This document shows positions 1 to 9,135 of a stretch of DNA of 64,000 nucleotides, in pieces; within the stretch, counting starts at the first letter, position 1; the number at the start of each line of letters is the position of its first letter. The notes under the pieces are model-generated. The model was not told where the DNA came from. It made no database searches and saw only the letters and a list, made by a program, of their open reading frames with translations. Source of the stretch: G965250275 sp965250275 (GTDB taxonomy: Bacteria > Pseudomonadota > Alphaproteobacteria > Rhodobacterales > Rhodobacteraceae); NCBI GenBank assembly GCA_965250275.1, contig OZ252297.1:310001-374000 (forward strand), written 5' to 3'. Both the position numbers and the translations under genes were made by a program.

Positions 1-1520
1 CTGACGCTGAGCCCGCCGCGCCCGCGCACCTCGTATGACGATAGAAGTGCCGTTGCCTTGAACCCGGTTGCCAGGATCAGCACATCCGCGGTGTGACGTG
101 ATCCGTCGCCCGCAATCAGGGTCCGGCCTTCGACCCGTTCAAGGCGTTCGGCAACCAGATCGACATCGGGACGCGCCACGGTCCGGAACCAGCCATTGTC
201 CAGCAGCATCCGTTTGCCGAAGGGCGGGTAGTCGGGCATCACCTTGTCCAACAGGTCCTGCCGATCTCCCAGCTCTTCGCGCATGTAAGCCACAAAATGC
301 CTGCGATGGGCCTCATTCTCAGCATTGAGCGCGGTGTCGGGACGCGGCCAGTCCGGGTCCTTTTGCAATGATGGGTGGATTCTGTCGTTGAATGTCCAGG
401 CGAGGCGCTGCCGATACCAGGCCTGATAAAGCGGCACCTCCTGCAACAAGAAACGGATGGGTTCGGGGACCCTTTTGCGAAATTTTGGGAACGGTGCCGC
501 CCATTGCTTGGACCGGGCGAAAACTGTCAGATGCGCGACCTTGTCCGCGATGGCAGGGACCACTTGCATCGCCGTGGCCCCGTTGCCCACAATCGCAACG
601 CGTTTGCCTTCAAGGTCACAATCTTCGGGCCACTGGGCTGTATGGAAGCTGGGACCTTCGAAGCTGTCGAGTCCGTCGATTGGTGGGACATGCGAGATGT
701 TGAGCACGCCCACGCCCGAGATGACGATATCGCTGCGATGGGTCTCGCTTTGGCCATCGGGCGTTTCCACTGTCACCTCCCAGCACTGCGCGCCCTCGTC
801 CCATTCGGCTTTGCGTACGGGAGTGTTGAGCCGGACATCCGGCAGGATGCCATGTGTTTCGGCGACGCCGTGGAAATAGGCATAAAGCTCGTCCCGCAGG
901 GCAAAGTAGTGCTGCCAGTCATGCGGCGCGAAGGAAAACGAGTAAAGGTGGTTGGGTGTATCCACGCCACAGCCGGGATAGCGGTTTTCGTACCAGGTTC
1001 CGCCAACCGCATCGTCTTTCTCGAAGATCTGGAAGGGTATCCCCGCCTGTTTGAACCGGATTGCCGCACAGATGCCTGAAACACCCGCGCCGATGATGAT
1101 GGCTTTGAATCCTCCGGGAACGTCCAGCCTGCGCATCTTGCGTGCCTCGGGGCCGATGCCCAGTCCGGCCGCGACATTGCGCCCGTACTCTTCGGGTATG
1201 GGTTCGCCCATCGAGACCTTGAGCATCCGCGCCAAGAGTTCCGGAGATGGTTCAGGCAACGCCAGCGGTTTGCCATCAGACCACGCGACAATTGCCCGGA
1301 ACGCCGCAGCCCGAATCTCATCCTGAATGTGGTTCGGCAACCCGCCGCTGTCGTTGTCGTCGAGCCCGCGTCCCCGCTGTGGGGCATATGGCGCTTCGAG
1401 CCAGCGCAGGTCGCCCGTCATCTGGACCAGCACCATCAAGAGGGTCGGAACGTTTGCCATGGCCACGGCTTCGGACAGGCGCAGTTTGCGATCTTCGGGC
1501 GATCCGGATGTGTCTGTCAT
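1..1520 (-). CDS. Flavin-containing Baeyer-Villiger-type monooxygenase (HAPMO-like), 3' end cut by window
   Basis: The reading frame is open on the minus strand from an ATG at 1520 to the window edge (about 506 codons visible). A purine-rich ribosome site (AGAGGGTGAG) precedes the ATG. The first ~130 residues form the extra N-terminal domain typical of 4-hydroxyacetophenone monooxygenase relatives. Then come the FAD Rossmann motif IIGAGVSGICAA, the GGTWYENRYPGCGVDTP segment of the FMO/BVMO superfamily, and a second dinucleotide fold at VAIVGNGATAMQ (NADPH side). Family enzymes insert oxygen next to a ketone to give an ester. An esterase-like gene starts 171 bp away on the other strand, which supports a ketone-to-ester-to-acid route. 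The exact substrate is unknown and the C-terminus is not visible. Confidence 0.9.
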   Translation of the reverse strand, partial: MTDTSGSPEDRKLRLSEAVAMANVPTLLMVLVQMTGDLRWLEAPYAPQRGRGLDDNDSGGLPNHIQDEIRAAAFRAIVAWSDGKPLALPEPSPELLARMLKVSMGEPIPEEYGRNVAAGLGIGPEARKMRRLDVPGGFKAIIIGAGVSGICAAIRFKQAGIPFQIFEKDDAVGGTWYENRYPGCGVDTPNHLYSFSFAPHDWQHYFALRDELYAYFHGVAETHGILPDVRLNTPVRKAEWDEGAQCWEVTVETPDGQSETHRSDIVISGVGVLNISHVPPIDGLDSFEGPSFHTAQWPEDCDLEGKRVAIVGNGATAMQVVPAIADKVAHLTVFARSKQWAAPFPKFRKRVPEPIRFLLQEVPLYQAWYRQRLAWTFNDRIHPSLQKDPDWPRPDTALNAENEAHRRHFVAYMREELGDRQDLLDKVMPDYPPFGKRMLLDNGWFRTVARPDVDLVAERLERVEGRTLIAGDGSRHTADVLILATGFKATALLSSYEVRGRGGLSV

Positions 1521-1598
1521 GGTCTCACCCTCTTCTGTTGCGGGCCTAAGATCGGTCCCGGCTTGACAACCATTTCAATTTGGTTTGCGTTCTAAGTT

Positions 1599-1615
1599 GA
1601 TTGTTTTATACAATC
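1599..1615. promoter_or_regulatory. Palindrome in divergent promoter region, candidate TetR operator
   Basis: GATTGT and ACAATC arms are separated by 5 bases. The site lies between the divergent monooxygenase and esterase genes. Its size and symmetry suit a TetR-family dimer; the TetR gene at 6035 is the obvious candidate. This is inference from position and symmetry only. Confidence 0.4.
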
Positions 1616-1691
1616 GTTTTAGCAAGTCAAGCCAACGGTCACGGGATCGCTTCGGCTTTGAGTCTCAGAGGCGCAAACATGTGGATGAGTA

Positions 1692-2915
1692 ATGCAGAGC
1701 ACCGCCATCAATGGTGACGTAACGCCGGGTTTTGAGCCTGTTCGCGTTGCATTTGCAGAGAATTTCTTGGAGCGCGGCGAACTCGGTGCGTCCGTTTGCC
1801 TTATCGTTGATGGCCAGACGGTTGTCGATCTGTGGGGCGGCCTGACGACCCCGGACGGTCCCGCGTGGCAGTCCGATACCGTGCATGTCGTGTTTTCCTG
1901 CACCAAACCTGCAACGGCCCTGTGTGCGCATGTGCTGGCGGCGCGCGGCACGTTGGATCTGGACGCACCGCTGCGCGCGATCTGGCCCGAACTGCGCGCC
2001 GCACAGGACGTTGCGACGTTGCGCATGATGCTTGATCACAGCATCGGTTTGCCGGCCCTGCGTGAACCGGTGAAGCCGGACGCTCTGACCGACGCCGCCT
2101 ATATGACAGACTTGCTAAGCGCCGAAGAACCCTTCTGGGGGCCTGGCACGCGCGTAGGCTACCACGCCTTGACCTATGGGTTCCTGATCGGCGAGGTTGT
2201 GCGCCGCGCCACGGGTCTAAGTCTTGGCACTTTCTTTCGAGACGAAATTGCAAACCCACTTGGACTCGACTTTCATATCGGCCTGCCGACCACCGAGGAA
2301 GAGCGGGTTGCGTCAGTGGTGTCGTACCTTCCGGGCAGGGACGAGCCGCAAAACGCGTTCACCGATGCGGCAAAACAGGTCGGAACGGTTGCGAACGCGC
2401 TTGCGTTTCATTCGGGCAACTGGGTCACGCAGGGTGTAAACACCCGAGCCGGACGCGCCGCCGAGATTGGCGCGGCCGGTGGGATTGGCAACGCGCGCAG
2501 CTTGGCCGAACTCTTTGCCGCGCTGGTTCAGGGCGGCGAGCGTATCGGCCTCTCGCCTGATCTGATCGCGGGCTTCGCAGAGGCCTCTTCGGCCACCCAT
2601 TGCGACGAAACACTAAGGGTTCCAACCCGGTTTGGCCCGGGCTTCATGCTGCGCATGGACAATCAGGCACCTCTACGCGGGGGTGAGGGGTTCCTGATCG
2701 GTGATCGCGCATTTGGCCATATTGGCGCTGGCGGGTCGGCGGTGTTTGCTGATCCTGAAGCGGGGCTCGCCTTTGCTTACACGATGAACCGGCAGGGTCC
2801 GGGATTGCTGCTTTCGCCTCGGGACGGACGGGCACAGGCCCTGATCGACGCTGCCTACACCTGCCTGAGCTACCGCAGAACCCCACACGCACGTTGGACG
2901 CGCTCGGCGTCCTGA
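1692..2915 (+). CDS. Serine hydrolase, class C beta-lactamase fold (family VIII esterase-like)
   Basis: The product is 407 aa. The nucleophile motif S-x-x-K is seen as SCTK at residues 69-72. The family's second catalytic tyrosine is likely Tyr157 in GYHALTYG. There is no signal peptide, so the protein is probably cytoplasmic. Family VIII esterases and related carboxylesterases hydrolyse esters, not beta-lactams. The gene diverges from a Baeyer-Villiger-type monooxygenase, so cleavage of the ester that enzyme forms is the simplest role. A TRAP transporter follows in the same orientation. Confidence 0.85.
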   Translation: MQSTAINGDVTPGFEPVRVAFAENFLERGELGASVCLIVDGQTVVDLWGGLTTPDGPAWQSDTVHVVFSCTKPATALCAHVLAARGTLDLDAPLRAIWPELRAAQDVATLRMMLDHSIGLPALREPVKPDALTDAAYMTDLLSAEEPFWGPGTRVGYHALTYGFLIGEVVRRATGLSLGTFFRDEIANPLGLDFHIGLPTTEEERVASVVSYLPGRDEPQNAFTDAAKQVGTVANALAFHSGNWVTQGVNTRAGRAAEIGAAGGIGNARSLAELFAALVQGGERIGLSPDLIAGFAEASSATHCDETLRVPTRFGPGFMLRMDNQAPLRGGEGFLIGDRAFGHIGAGGSAVFADPEAGLAFAYTMNRQGPGLLLSPRDGRAQALIDAAYTCLSYRRTPHARWTRSAS

Positions 2916-2965
2916 GCATTCCGGCCGAACGAACCGGCTGCCGGTCACCAAGGGAGGACGACCAA

Positions 2966-4111
2966 ATGACGAAAAACACACATTTGACCGCAGGACTTGC
3001 GGCAGGCGCACTGGCACTGGGTGTCGGTCTGGCCGAAGCCCGCGAACTCACGTTCGCGATAGGGCATCCGCCGGGCTCTTATCTGATTGAGGGCGGCGAA
3101 CGCTTTTCCGAGGTGCTGAGTGAAGAAACCGACGGTGCGCTCGGCGCGCGCGTGTTTCCAATGTCGCTTCTCTCGATGGCCGAAACCTCGGCCGGGCTGC
3201 GTGAAGGTTTGGCCGACATCGGTGCCGTGATGAGCACCTATTTCACTGCAGAGTTTCCGCACACCAATATGATCCTCGACGCATCAATGTTGCTCAACAC
3301 AATGGGTGACAAAGCGCGCGGCGTGGCCGGTCTGGCGTATGCCGGGGCCATGGCCGAGTTCATTCTGACCGAATGCCCGGAGTGCAACGCCGAGTTTGCA
3401 TCGCAGAACCAGGTCTATACCGGGGCGGCCGGCACGCCGGGCTATGCGCTGAACTGCACCAGAAAGGTCAGCACGATGGAGGAGCTGGATGGCGCACGCC
3501 TGCGCATCGGCGGCGCCAACTGGGCACGCTGGTCAGAAGCGATCGGCGCCACACCTGTAACAATGTCCGGCAACGAGATGCTCGAAGCATTGTCGCAGGG
3601 CGTGCTCGACTGCATCCTGTTGTCAGTGCCGGACGTGCAGAATTTCGGCATGGGAGATTCCGTGACCCACATCACAACCGGCGCGCCGGGTGGTGTCTAC
3701 GTGGCCTCGCTCTCAAACATGAACCGGGGCACTTGGCAGGGCCTGAGCTTGGATGAACGCCGCGCGATCATGCGCGCCAGCGCCGAAGCCTCTGCGGCGA
3801 GCACCTGGGCCTATCAGGCCGGAGAAGCCGAGGTGCTCGAACAGGTGCGCACAGCGGGCGTGGAGGTTCATACGCCCGAAGCCGCCGTGTTGGAACAGAC
3901 CGCGGCTTTTGTCGAGGATGACCTTGCCACTCTGCGCGATACCTACCAGGCACAGGGTGTCGACCGCGCCGGTGAGATGCTGGAGGCATTCCGGCCACTT
4001 CTGCGCAAATGGGTGGATCTGACCCAGGGCGTCGACAGCGCTGACGACCTCGCAAAACTCTACTGGTCCGAACTCTACTCCAAAGTTGACGTGGCGACGC
4101 ACGGTCAGTGA
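2966..4111 (+). CDS. dctP: TRAP transporter substrate-binding protein (DctP family)
   Basis: The product is 381 aa. The ATG at 2966 is chosen because AGGGAGGA lies just upstream and the protein then opens with a signal peptide (TAGLAAGALALGVGLAEA, then RELTFAIG). The body is a DctP-type periplasmic receptor, with the conserved LRIGG stretch near residue 185 and a C-terminal helical region. It should capture a carboxylate-type ligand in the periplasm and pass it to the DctQM membrane pair encoded next. The ligand is unknown; the neighbouring monooxygenase and esterase suggest a ketone, ester or acid. Confidence 0.9.
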   Translation: MTKNTHLTAGLAAGALALGVGLAEARELTFAIGHPPGSYLIEGGERFSEVLSEETDGALGARVFPMSLLSMAETSAGLREGLADIGAVMSTYFTAEFPHTNMILDASMLLNTMGDKARGVAGLAYAGAMAEFILTECPECNAEFASQNQVYTGAAGTPGYALNCTRKVSTMEELDGARLRIGGANWARWSEAIGATPVTMSGNEMLEALSQGVLDCILLSVPDVQNFGMGDSVTHITTGAPGGVYVASLSNMNRGTWQGLSLDERRAIMRASAEASAASTWAYQAGEAEVLEQVRTAGVEVHTPEAAVLEQTAAFVEDDLATLRDTYQAQGVDRAGEMLEAFRPLLRKWVDLTQGVDSADDLAKLYWSELYSKVDVATHGQ

Positions 4112-4172
4112 GAAACCGTGTCGGCTGGCCGTCCCACGACTGGCCAACACGCATAATCCGGGAGATCATCTG

Positions 4173-4703
4173 ATGTGGTATCTGGGGCGCGGCGTGGCAC
4201 GGTTGTCGCGCGCGGCCATCATTCTGGGCGGTGTCGCGATCGCCCTGATGATGGTGCATGTCACTGCGGATGTGGTCATGCGCTATGTGTTCAACCGGCC
4301 CTTGCCGGGAACGCTGACTGTCGTGACCTACTACTACATGATCCTCGCGACCTTTTTGCCATTGGCCTTTGCCGAACGCCGCCGCGCGCACATCTCGGTC
4401 GAAGTGGTGACCGAGATGTTGCCCAGCCATGTGCGCCACCACCTTCAGGCGTGGATGTTGCTGCCGACCGCGTTGGTCATGGGCATTTTCGCCTGGCGCA
4501 GCTTTGACGCGGCCGTTGCCGCATGGGACCTGGGCGCCAGCCAGGTTCAGGGGGCAAACCGTATCCCCGTCTGGCCGGCTTACTTCGCGCTTCCGCTTGG
4601 CATCGGTTTGATGGCTGTGGTCTTGCTGCTGCGGTTTGGCAGCTATCTGTCCGGCCGGCCCGATGGGCTGGAAGTGCAGACATTGGGCGGCACCGGATCA
4701 TGA
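4173..4703 (+). CDS. dctQ: TRAP transporter small permease (DctQ family)
   Basis: The product is 176 aa with four hydrophobic segments. It carries the DctQ signature around DVVMRYVFNRPLPGT, near residues 32-46. The ATG at 4173 has GGGAGA 8 bases upstream. The stop overlaps the next gene's start (ATGA), so DctQ and DctM are translationally coupled. It acts as the small membrane subunit bridging receptor and large permease. Confidence 0.92.
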   Translation: MWYLGRGVARLSRAAIILGGVAIALMMVHVTADVVMRYVFNRPLPGTLTVVTYYYMILATFLPLAFAERRRAHISVEVVTEMLPSHVRHHLQAWMLLPTALVMGIFAWRSFDAAVAAWDLGASQVQGANRIPVWPAYFALPLGIGLMAVVLLLRFGSYLSGRPDGLEVQTLGGTGS

Positions 4704-6007
4704 CCGGGGTCGAAGTCGGGTTGTTGGCACTGGCCCTTATGCTGGTGCTGATTGCTCTCAGGATGCCGATCGGACCTGTGTTGATTGCGGTGTCCTTTGG
4801 CGGGCTCTGGGCCTTGATGGGATGGCGGGTCGCCTGGGGTGCGCTTGGGGTCATCCCCTACCAGTTCTCGGCCAACTGGATCTTGTCGTCGGTCCCGATG
4901 TTCCTGCTGTTGGGTTTCATCTGTTATCACACGCAACTCACCCAAGGGCTGTTCAACGCAGCCCGCCTTTGGCTCTCGGGTCTGCCTGGAGGTCTCGCGA
5001 TTGCTGCGATCTTTGGCTCGGCAGGCTTTGCGGCAGTTTCTGGGTCATCGGTCGCCTGTTCGGCCACCATGGGCCGCATCGCAATTCCCGAGATGCTCCG
5101 GGCAAGGTACCACCCCGAATTGGCAACAGGAACAGTGGCGGTGGCCGGTACGATTGGCGCACTGATCCCACCATCGATCATCCTCATCCTCTACGGCATT
5201 GTGGCTCAGGTGTCGGTCACGCAACTGTTTCTGGGCGGGATCGCTGCAGGAGTGCTGACCGCAATCGGTTATGTCGTGGTTGTCCTGATACGGGTTTGGA
5301 TGAATCCTACCTTAGCGCCCTCGCTAGATGATCGCGCTGGTATGACCGAGAAAATGGCCGCCCTGCGCGACACCTGGCCGGTGCTTGTTTTGATGGTTGG
5401 CATCTTCGGCGGTCTGTTTTCCGGCGTGTTTACACCCACCGAGGCCGGCGCTGTCGGTTCGGCGCTCGCCACCCTCATCGCAGCGTTGCGGGGTAGCCTG
5501 AATTGGAAACGGTTCTCGGATGCGATTGTCGAAACGGTGCTCACCACCTCGACCTTGATCCTGATCGGGATTGGCGCAAGCCTGCTGACCCGTTTCCTTG
5601 CCTTGTCCGGAACAGGCAGCTTCCTGAGCGATCTGGTGTTATCCGCCGAAGCGGATCCAATGGTGATCTTGTTGGGTATTGTGCTGCTTTACCTGCTCTT
5701 GGGCCTTTTTCTGGAGCCGATTGGAGCGATGCTCTTAACGTTACCGATCGTGCTGCCAATTGTTTCTGATGCCGGGTTCGAGTTGCTCTGGTTCGGGATC
5801 ATCCTGACCAAGCTTCTGGAGATCGGGATGATCACGCCGCCGATTGGTATGAATGTCTTTGTCATAAAAACTGTCGTGGGAAAACTGGTCTCCACCTCGG
5901 CGATCTTCAGGGGCATCCTGTGGTTCCTGATCATGGATTTGTTGGTTCTTGTGGTACTCATATTTGTGCCGCAACTGATCCTGTTCCTGCCGGAGACATT
6001 CGGATAA
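4700..6007 (+). CDS. dctM: TRAP transporter large permease (DctM family)
   Basis: The product is about 435 aa from the ATG that overlaps the dctQ stop. It has around a dozen hydrophobic helices and the family features AVSGSSVACSATMG and GTIGALIPPSIILILYG in the N-terminal half. A second, similar re-entrant region lies near LEIGMITPPIGMNVF. This is the Na+-driven channel subunit. The gene completes the dctPQM operon and is followed 27 bp later by a TetR gene in the same orientation. Confidence 0.93.
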   Translation: MTGVEVGLLALALMLVLIALRMPIGPVLIAVSFGGLWALMGWRVAWGALGVIPYQFSANWILSSVPMFLLLGFICYHTQLTQGLFNAARLWLSGLPGGLAIAAIFGSAGFAAVSGSSVACSATMGRIAIPEMLRARYHPELATGTVAVAGTIGALIPPSIILILYGIVAQVSVTQLFLGGIAAGVLTAIGYVVVVLIRVWMNPTLAPSLDDRAGMTEKMAALRDTWPVLVLMVGIFGGLFSGVFTPTEAGAVGSALATLIAALRGSLNWKRFSDAIVETVLTTSTLILIGIGASLLTRFLALSGTGSFLSDLVLSAEADPMVILLGIVLLYLLLGLFLEPIGAMLLTLPIVLPIVSDAGFELLWFGIILTKLLEIGMITPPIGMNVFVIKTVVGKLVSTSAIFRGILWFLIMDLLVLVVLIFVPQLILFLPETFG

Positions 6008-6034
6008 AATCCACGCAAGACGAAAAAGGCAGCC

Positions 6035-6709
6035 ATGACCCGCGACACCGCTTCCACCAAGACAGCTCCGGAAACCCCGGTAGATGCCACCGAAGAGCGC
6101 CTGAAATCCGCCGCACAACGCCTGTTTTCGAAACACGGCATAGACGGCGTTTCGGTCCGTGACATCGTAACCGAGGCCGGGCAACGCAACGGTGCCTCCC
6201 TGCATTACTACTTCCGGTCAAAGGACGGCTTGATCCGCGCATTGGTCCTGGACGGCGCCAATCGCAGCGACACCGCGCGATTGAAGGCTTTGGGCGCGCT
6301 GGAGGATCGCGGTGCGACCGTGACAGTGCGCGAAATCGTAAAGCTGCTGGTGGAGGTGGAAACCCAGCCTCAGGATCCGGAAAGCGCGCCCACCGGGTTT
6401 GGTCATATGCGCTTCATTGTCGCCCTGCAGATCAACCACCGCCACCTGATGGATGAAGCATTGGCCGGGCACAGCAACCAGGGCTATCTGAAATGTCTCG
6501 ACAAGATGCGGGCCTGTCTGCCCGACATGCCAGAGGAAGTGCTCAACCAGCGTTTCATCTTCATGTACATCACACTGACCACAACCCTTGCCGCGAGAGA
6601 GGCCGCGTTTGAGGCGCATCCTATGGGCGGCAAGCTCTGGTCGTCACCCGAGGCGCTGCCCAATCTCATCTCCACCCTCGCCGCCGCAATCGAGGCGCCC
6701 TGGCCGTAA
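6035..6709 (+). CDS. TetR/AcrR-family transcriptional regulator
   Basis: The product is 224 aa. The N-terminal helix-turn-helix spans about residues 22-68 (AAQRLFSKHGIDGVSVRDI, then ASLHYYFRSKDGLIRALV). The rest is a ligand-binding helical domain. AAAGGCAGCC precedes the ATG. It is the last gene of the TRAP operon and probably controls the monooxygenase/esterase/TRAP locus. The palindrome at 1599-1615 is a candidate target. Confidence 0.9.
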   Translation: MTRDTASTKTAPETPVDATEERLKSAAQRLFSKHGIDGVSVRDIVTEAGQRNGASLHYYFRSKDGLIRALVLDGANRSDTARLKALGALEDRGATVTVREIVKLLVEVETQPQDPESAPTGFGHMRFIVALQINHRHLMDEALAGHSNQGYLKCLDKMRACLPDMPEEVLNQRFIFMYITLTTTLAAREAAFEAHPMGGKLWSSPEALPNLISTLAAAIEAPWP

Positions 6710-6724
6710 ACTGTGCAGTTGCTC

Positions 6725-6745
6725 GTTCCCGACCCTTTCGGGAAC
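6725..6745. terminator. Hairpin after the TetR gene
   Basis: Eight-base arms GTTCCCGA and TCGGGAAC flank a CCCTT loop, 15 bases past the TetR stop. There is no clear T-tract, so this is a terminator-like or mRNA-stabilising hairpin. Confidence 0.5.
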
Positions 6746-6937
6746 AAGGGAAGGTCGGGTTGGGCGCTTTGGACTGACCTGCGGCGAGCGGTCTCATCGA
6801 CAATAGGGACCCCGTCCGGGACACGGCTGTCATACCGGCAACAGAAACGCAGGATCACCACTGCCGCGTTGATCAGCGCCAAAGCAGGAGTTTAACCTTT
6901 TCGAGGGGCGTCCCTGATGCTACAGCGTGTGCCCGGG

Positions 6938-7013
6938 GCCGCTGTAGCTCAGCTGGTAGAGCACGTCATTCGTAATGATGGGGTCGGGGGTTCGAGTCCC
7001 TTCAGCGGCACCA
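6938..7013 (+). tRNA. tRNA-Thr (anticodon CGT)
   Basis: The tRNA is 76 nt with encoded CCA. The acceptor stem pairs GCCGCTG with CAGCGGC. The D stem is GCTC/GAGC. The anticodon stem is CGTCA/TGATG (one G-U) with loop TTCGTAA, giving anticodon CGT, which reads ACG. The T loop is GGTTCGAGTCCC-like. It stands alone at the edge of a long accessory region, and tRNA genes are common integration targets. Confidence 0.95.
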
Positions 7014-7322
7014 TCTTAGACAAATAACGCCATTTTTACAAAAACGAAAAAGAAAACACGGAACTTTTGATCCACCTTTTTATGCACCCTTGGTCAATCA
7101 CGTCTGCGCAAATTTGCCTCATGTGACAGTTGCAGCTTGCTTGCACTGGGCAGCGTCCTAACGTCTGCGGTGGCTGTGACCCTAAGGTTGCCAATATCTT
7201 TGCGGTAAGCTGCCAAACCCAGCAGTTCATGCTCCCCAGCGTGGTCTGCTTTTTTGTCGGGTGTGCGGATGCTCTTCGGCGGGTAGACTTCTTTGGTGGC
7301 GGCGCTGTGCTATCACTGGTAA
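7014..7322. other. Intergenic, start of accessory region
   Basis: The first ~100 bases are A/T-rich compared with the flanks. No integrase, no second copy of the tRNA 3' end and no convincing gene were seen. The 17-base leader shared with the 9.6-kb paralogue lies at 7300-7316. Confidence 0.5.
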
Positions 7323-7547
7323 ATGCGCCGTCGGCAACACGTTACACACTGGGCCAAGTTGCCCGACATGCAGAAGCATCAGCTTTGGTTTGAGTTCGGC
7401 TGCGGTCGGCGTGCCGTGGACTTCGCTTCTGATCTGTGGCCGGGGCTGGTGGATGTGTCAGAGATAGCGGAACGTGCCGTGTGTCGGCACTGCAAGAGGC
7501 CTGTTACGGATCGTTGGCTGGTGCATCTGTTGGCGCCGGATCGGTGA
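7323..7547 (+). CDS. Small orphan protein with C-terminal CxxC, copy 1 of a duplicated pair
   Basis: The product is 74 aa and of unrecognised function. It shares a long block with the product of 9624-9821: MRR.QHV..WA, then W.EFGCG.RA, DLWPGLVDV.EIA and AVCR.C..P. The single C-x2-C pair (VCRHC) could bind a metal as a dimer. No Shine-Dalgarno sequence precedes the ATG. Instead a 17-base stretch (7300-7316) is identical in both copies and sits exactly 6 bases before both ATGs. Conservation of protein and leader suggests a real gene rather than chance. Confidence 0.65.
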   Translation: MRRRQHVTHWAKLPDMQKHQLWFEFGCGRRAVDFASDLWPGLVDVSEIAERAVCRHCKRPVTDRWLVHLLAPDR

Positions 7548-7574
7548 GTCGCGGGAAAGTTCCATTGGTGGAGC

Positions 7575-8144
7575 TTACCGATACCTTTTGCACCACCCTT
7601 CATCCAGCATGTGCTTCTGAATGTCTGTGCCATCGTCCAACGTGCAGACTCCGATGAACCTGTCGTGTTGGCGCCTGCCGTTAAGCGTGCAGGTTGCGGC
7701 CTTCCCAAGCGCCAATCTGTCCATCTCTAGCGTCGCCTGATTGCCCTTGAGGGTGCCTGATTCAGCGCAGTCCAACGCCGCCAGCCTGACCGCGACGCCC
7801 TTGACCTCGATGGTGTCGCCGTCGCGTACGTGGGTGACCTTGCCGGTCAGTTCATGCCCATCTGCCTTGGGGAAATAGTTGGATGTGGAGGTGGTCCTGA
7901 GGGTCTGAACACCTGAGTAGTTGGCGATGCCATAGCCTATGCAGACAAACACAACCGCAAGCACAGCGAGGTTCAACGGGCTTGTTTGACCTGTGGCAGC
8001 CGGGCGTTCGTAGCAGGGATCAATCCGTCGCCTGAAGACCCATCCGCCGACAACCAATCCGACCGCACGCGCCACGCACGCAAGCAGCAGCACGCCAAGC
8101 AGTGCCACAACCAATTCAGGAACTTCATACCCCAGGATCTGCAT
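7575..8144 (-). CDS. Membrane-anchored thermonuclease (SNase-like) protein
   Basis: The start at 8144 is chosen because AGGTGGACGG precedes the ATG and the longer frame would overlap the next gene. The product is 189 aa. Two hydrophobic segments occupy the N-terminal half (VVALLGVLLLACVARAVG, then LNLAVLAVVFVCIGYGIA). A staphylococcal-nuclease fold follows over the last ~90 residues. The catalytic pattern is kept: DGDTI for calcium, VRLAALDCAESG with the Arg and Glu, and GRRQHDRFIGVC with the second Arg. It likely degrades DNA or RNA at the outer face of the membrane. It is convergent with the small gene at 7323. Confidence 0.82.
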   Translation of the reverse strand: MQILGYEVPELVVALLGVLLLACVARAVGLVVGGWVFRRRIDPCYERPAATGQTSPLNLAVLAVVFVCIGYGIANYSGVQTLRTTSTSNYFPKADGHELTGKVTHVRDGDTIEVKGVAVRLAALDCAESGTLKGNQATLEMDRLALGKAATCTLNGRRQHDRFIGVCTLDDGTDIQKHMLDEGWCKRYR

Positions 8145-8271
8145 CCGTCCACCTACAACCCAACGTGCTTGAAACCAATTTTCTGCAGATGGGAGTTGAC
8201 CCAAAGTCAATGCAACAGCAGTTGGATAACTGGTACGGCTTGAGCCGGTAACGATCCCAAAAGCAATCATT

Positions 8272-8913
8272 ATGACTACTGATACCTTCGAAGAGTTTGC
8301 ACTGGCTTCAGACAAAGACCGACCAGTCTATTGCTTCGCTGATGGTTTTTTCCGAAGTGCGTCAAGTGTCGGAGTGATGTCCATCTTCCTCCGGGACGTC
8401 CCTGATAGAGGGCAATCGGCCAGTCGGCTTCTGCAAGCCTTTGTTGATCGTGTCAATGAAACCGACCCTGCGCGGCAACCGTTCCTAATCTATCAACAAG
8501 CCTTCTGGGCGCCTGATACCAGGATAACCAGGCACCAAGGTGTGAAGGGATTGTTGAAAAAGCTCCCACCGGAACAGCAGGACTGGAACATCTTTCTGGA
8601 AAGCAAAATCATCTCGGAAGAACGTGTGAAGTACGGCGCCTGCATCAATGTTGGCCGGGACTTTGGCGCCGTTGCGGAGTTTATCGTTCACTCATGGAAC
8701 TCGTACATCGTTTTCCTGTTGGAGGACGAGGTTATGCTGCTGAAAGACTACGAATGGAGTGGCAGACTTTCTGAGGACAAAGCCCTTCTCAATGGCGTGA
8801 TCGATTTCGGGGGCGTTTTGGTGTCGTACTTTGGCAGGTTTGATGACCGTGACACCGGATTTGTCTGTGTGGGCGACGCTTCTCACATTAAAAGGATCCA
8901 CAAACGAAGATAG
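8272..8913 (+). CDS. Hypothetical protein, 213 aa
   Basis: Function not recognised. The protein is soluble, mixed alpha/beta in appearance and without a signal peptide. It has an acidic, aromatic N-terminus and a basic tail (HIKRIHKRR). No catalytic motif is evident. It diverges from the nuclease gene, 127 bp apart, and a set of very small frames follows on the same strand. Possibly part of a mobile or defence-type insertion, but nothing in the sequence proves it. Confidence 0.6.
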   Translation: MTTDTFEEFALASDKDRPVYCFADGFFRSASSVGVMSIFLRDVPDRGQSASRLLQAFVDRVNETDPARQPFLIYQQAFWAPDTRITRHQGVKGLLKKLPPEQQDWNIFLESKIISEERVKYGACINVGRDFGAVAEFIVHSWNSYIVFLLEDEVMLLKDYEWSGRLSEDKALLNGVIDFGGVLVSYFGRFDDRDTGFVCVGDASHIKRIHKRR

Positions 8914-8931
8914 AGCGTTCGGGTTCTATGA

Positions 8932-9135
8932 TATCACCCCTGCGCTACCACTAGACTCGGCTCAACGGGAAACCACCCGATAGACCTTGGTGTTAGGCTC
9001 CAAAGCGCTCAAAGTCGCTGGAGTGGTCGTAAACTCCAGTCGCAGCATGTGCGCGACAGTACGCGCGAAGTGAACTACATGCACCGCGACCAGCTAGACA
9101 GCGTTGCGCTGATTACGGACGCCACCGATGACTAA
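8932..9135 (+). other. Short open frame, possible remnant of a gene 3' end
   Basis: The frame is open for 67 codons and ends in a plausible-looking tail (REVNYMHRDQLDSVALITDA). The only in-frame ATG is 18 codons from the stop. The stop overlaps the ATG of the next small frame, an operon-like arrangement. It could be a truncated gene or chance. Confidence 0.25.

Noticed and set aside
6938..7013. tRNA-Thr as a proven attachment site
   Set aside because: No direct repeat of the tRNA 3' end and no integrase gene were found in the following sequence, so integration is only a possibility.
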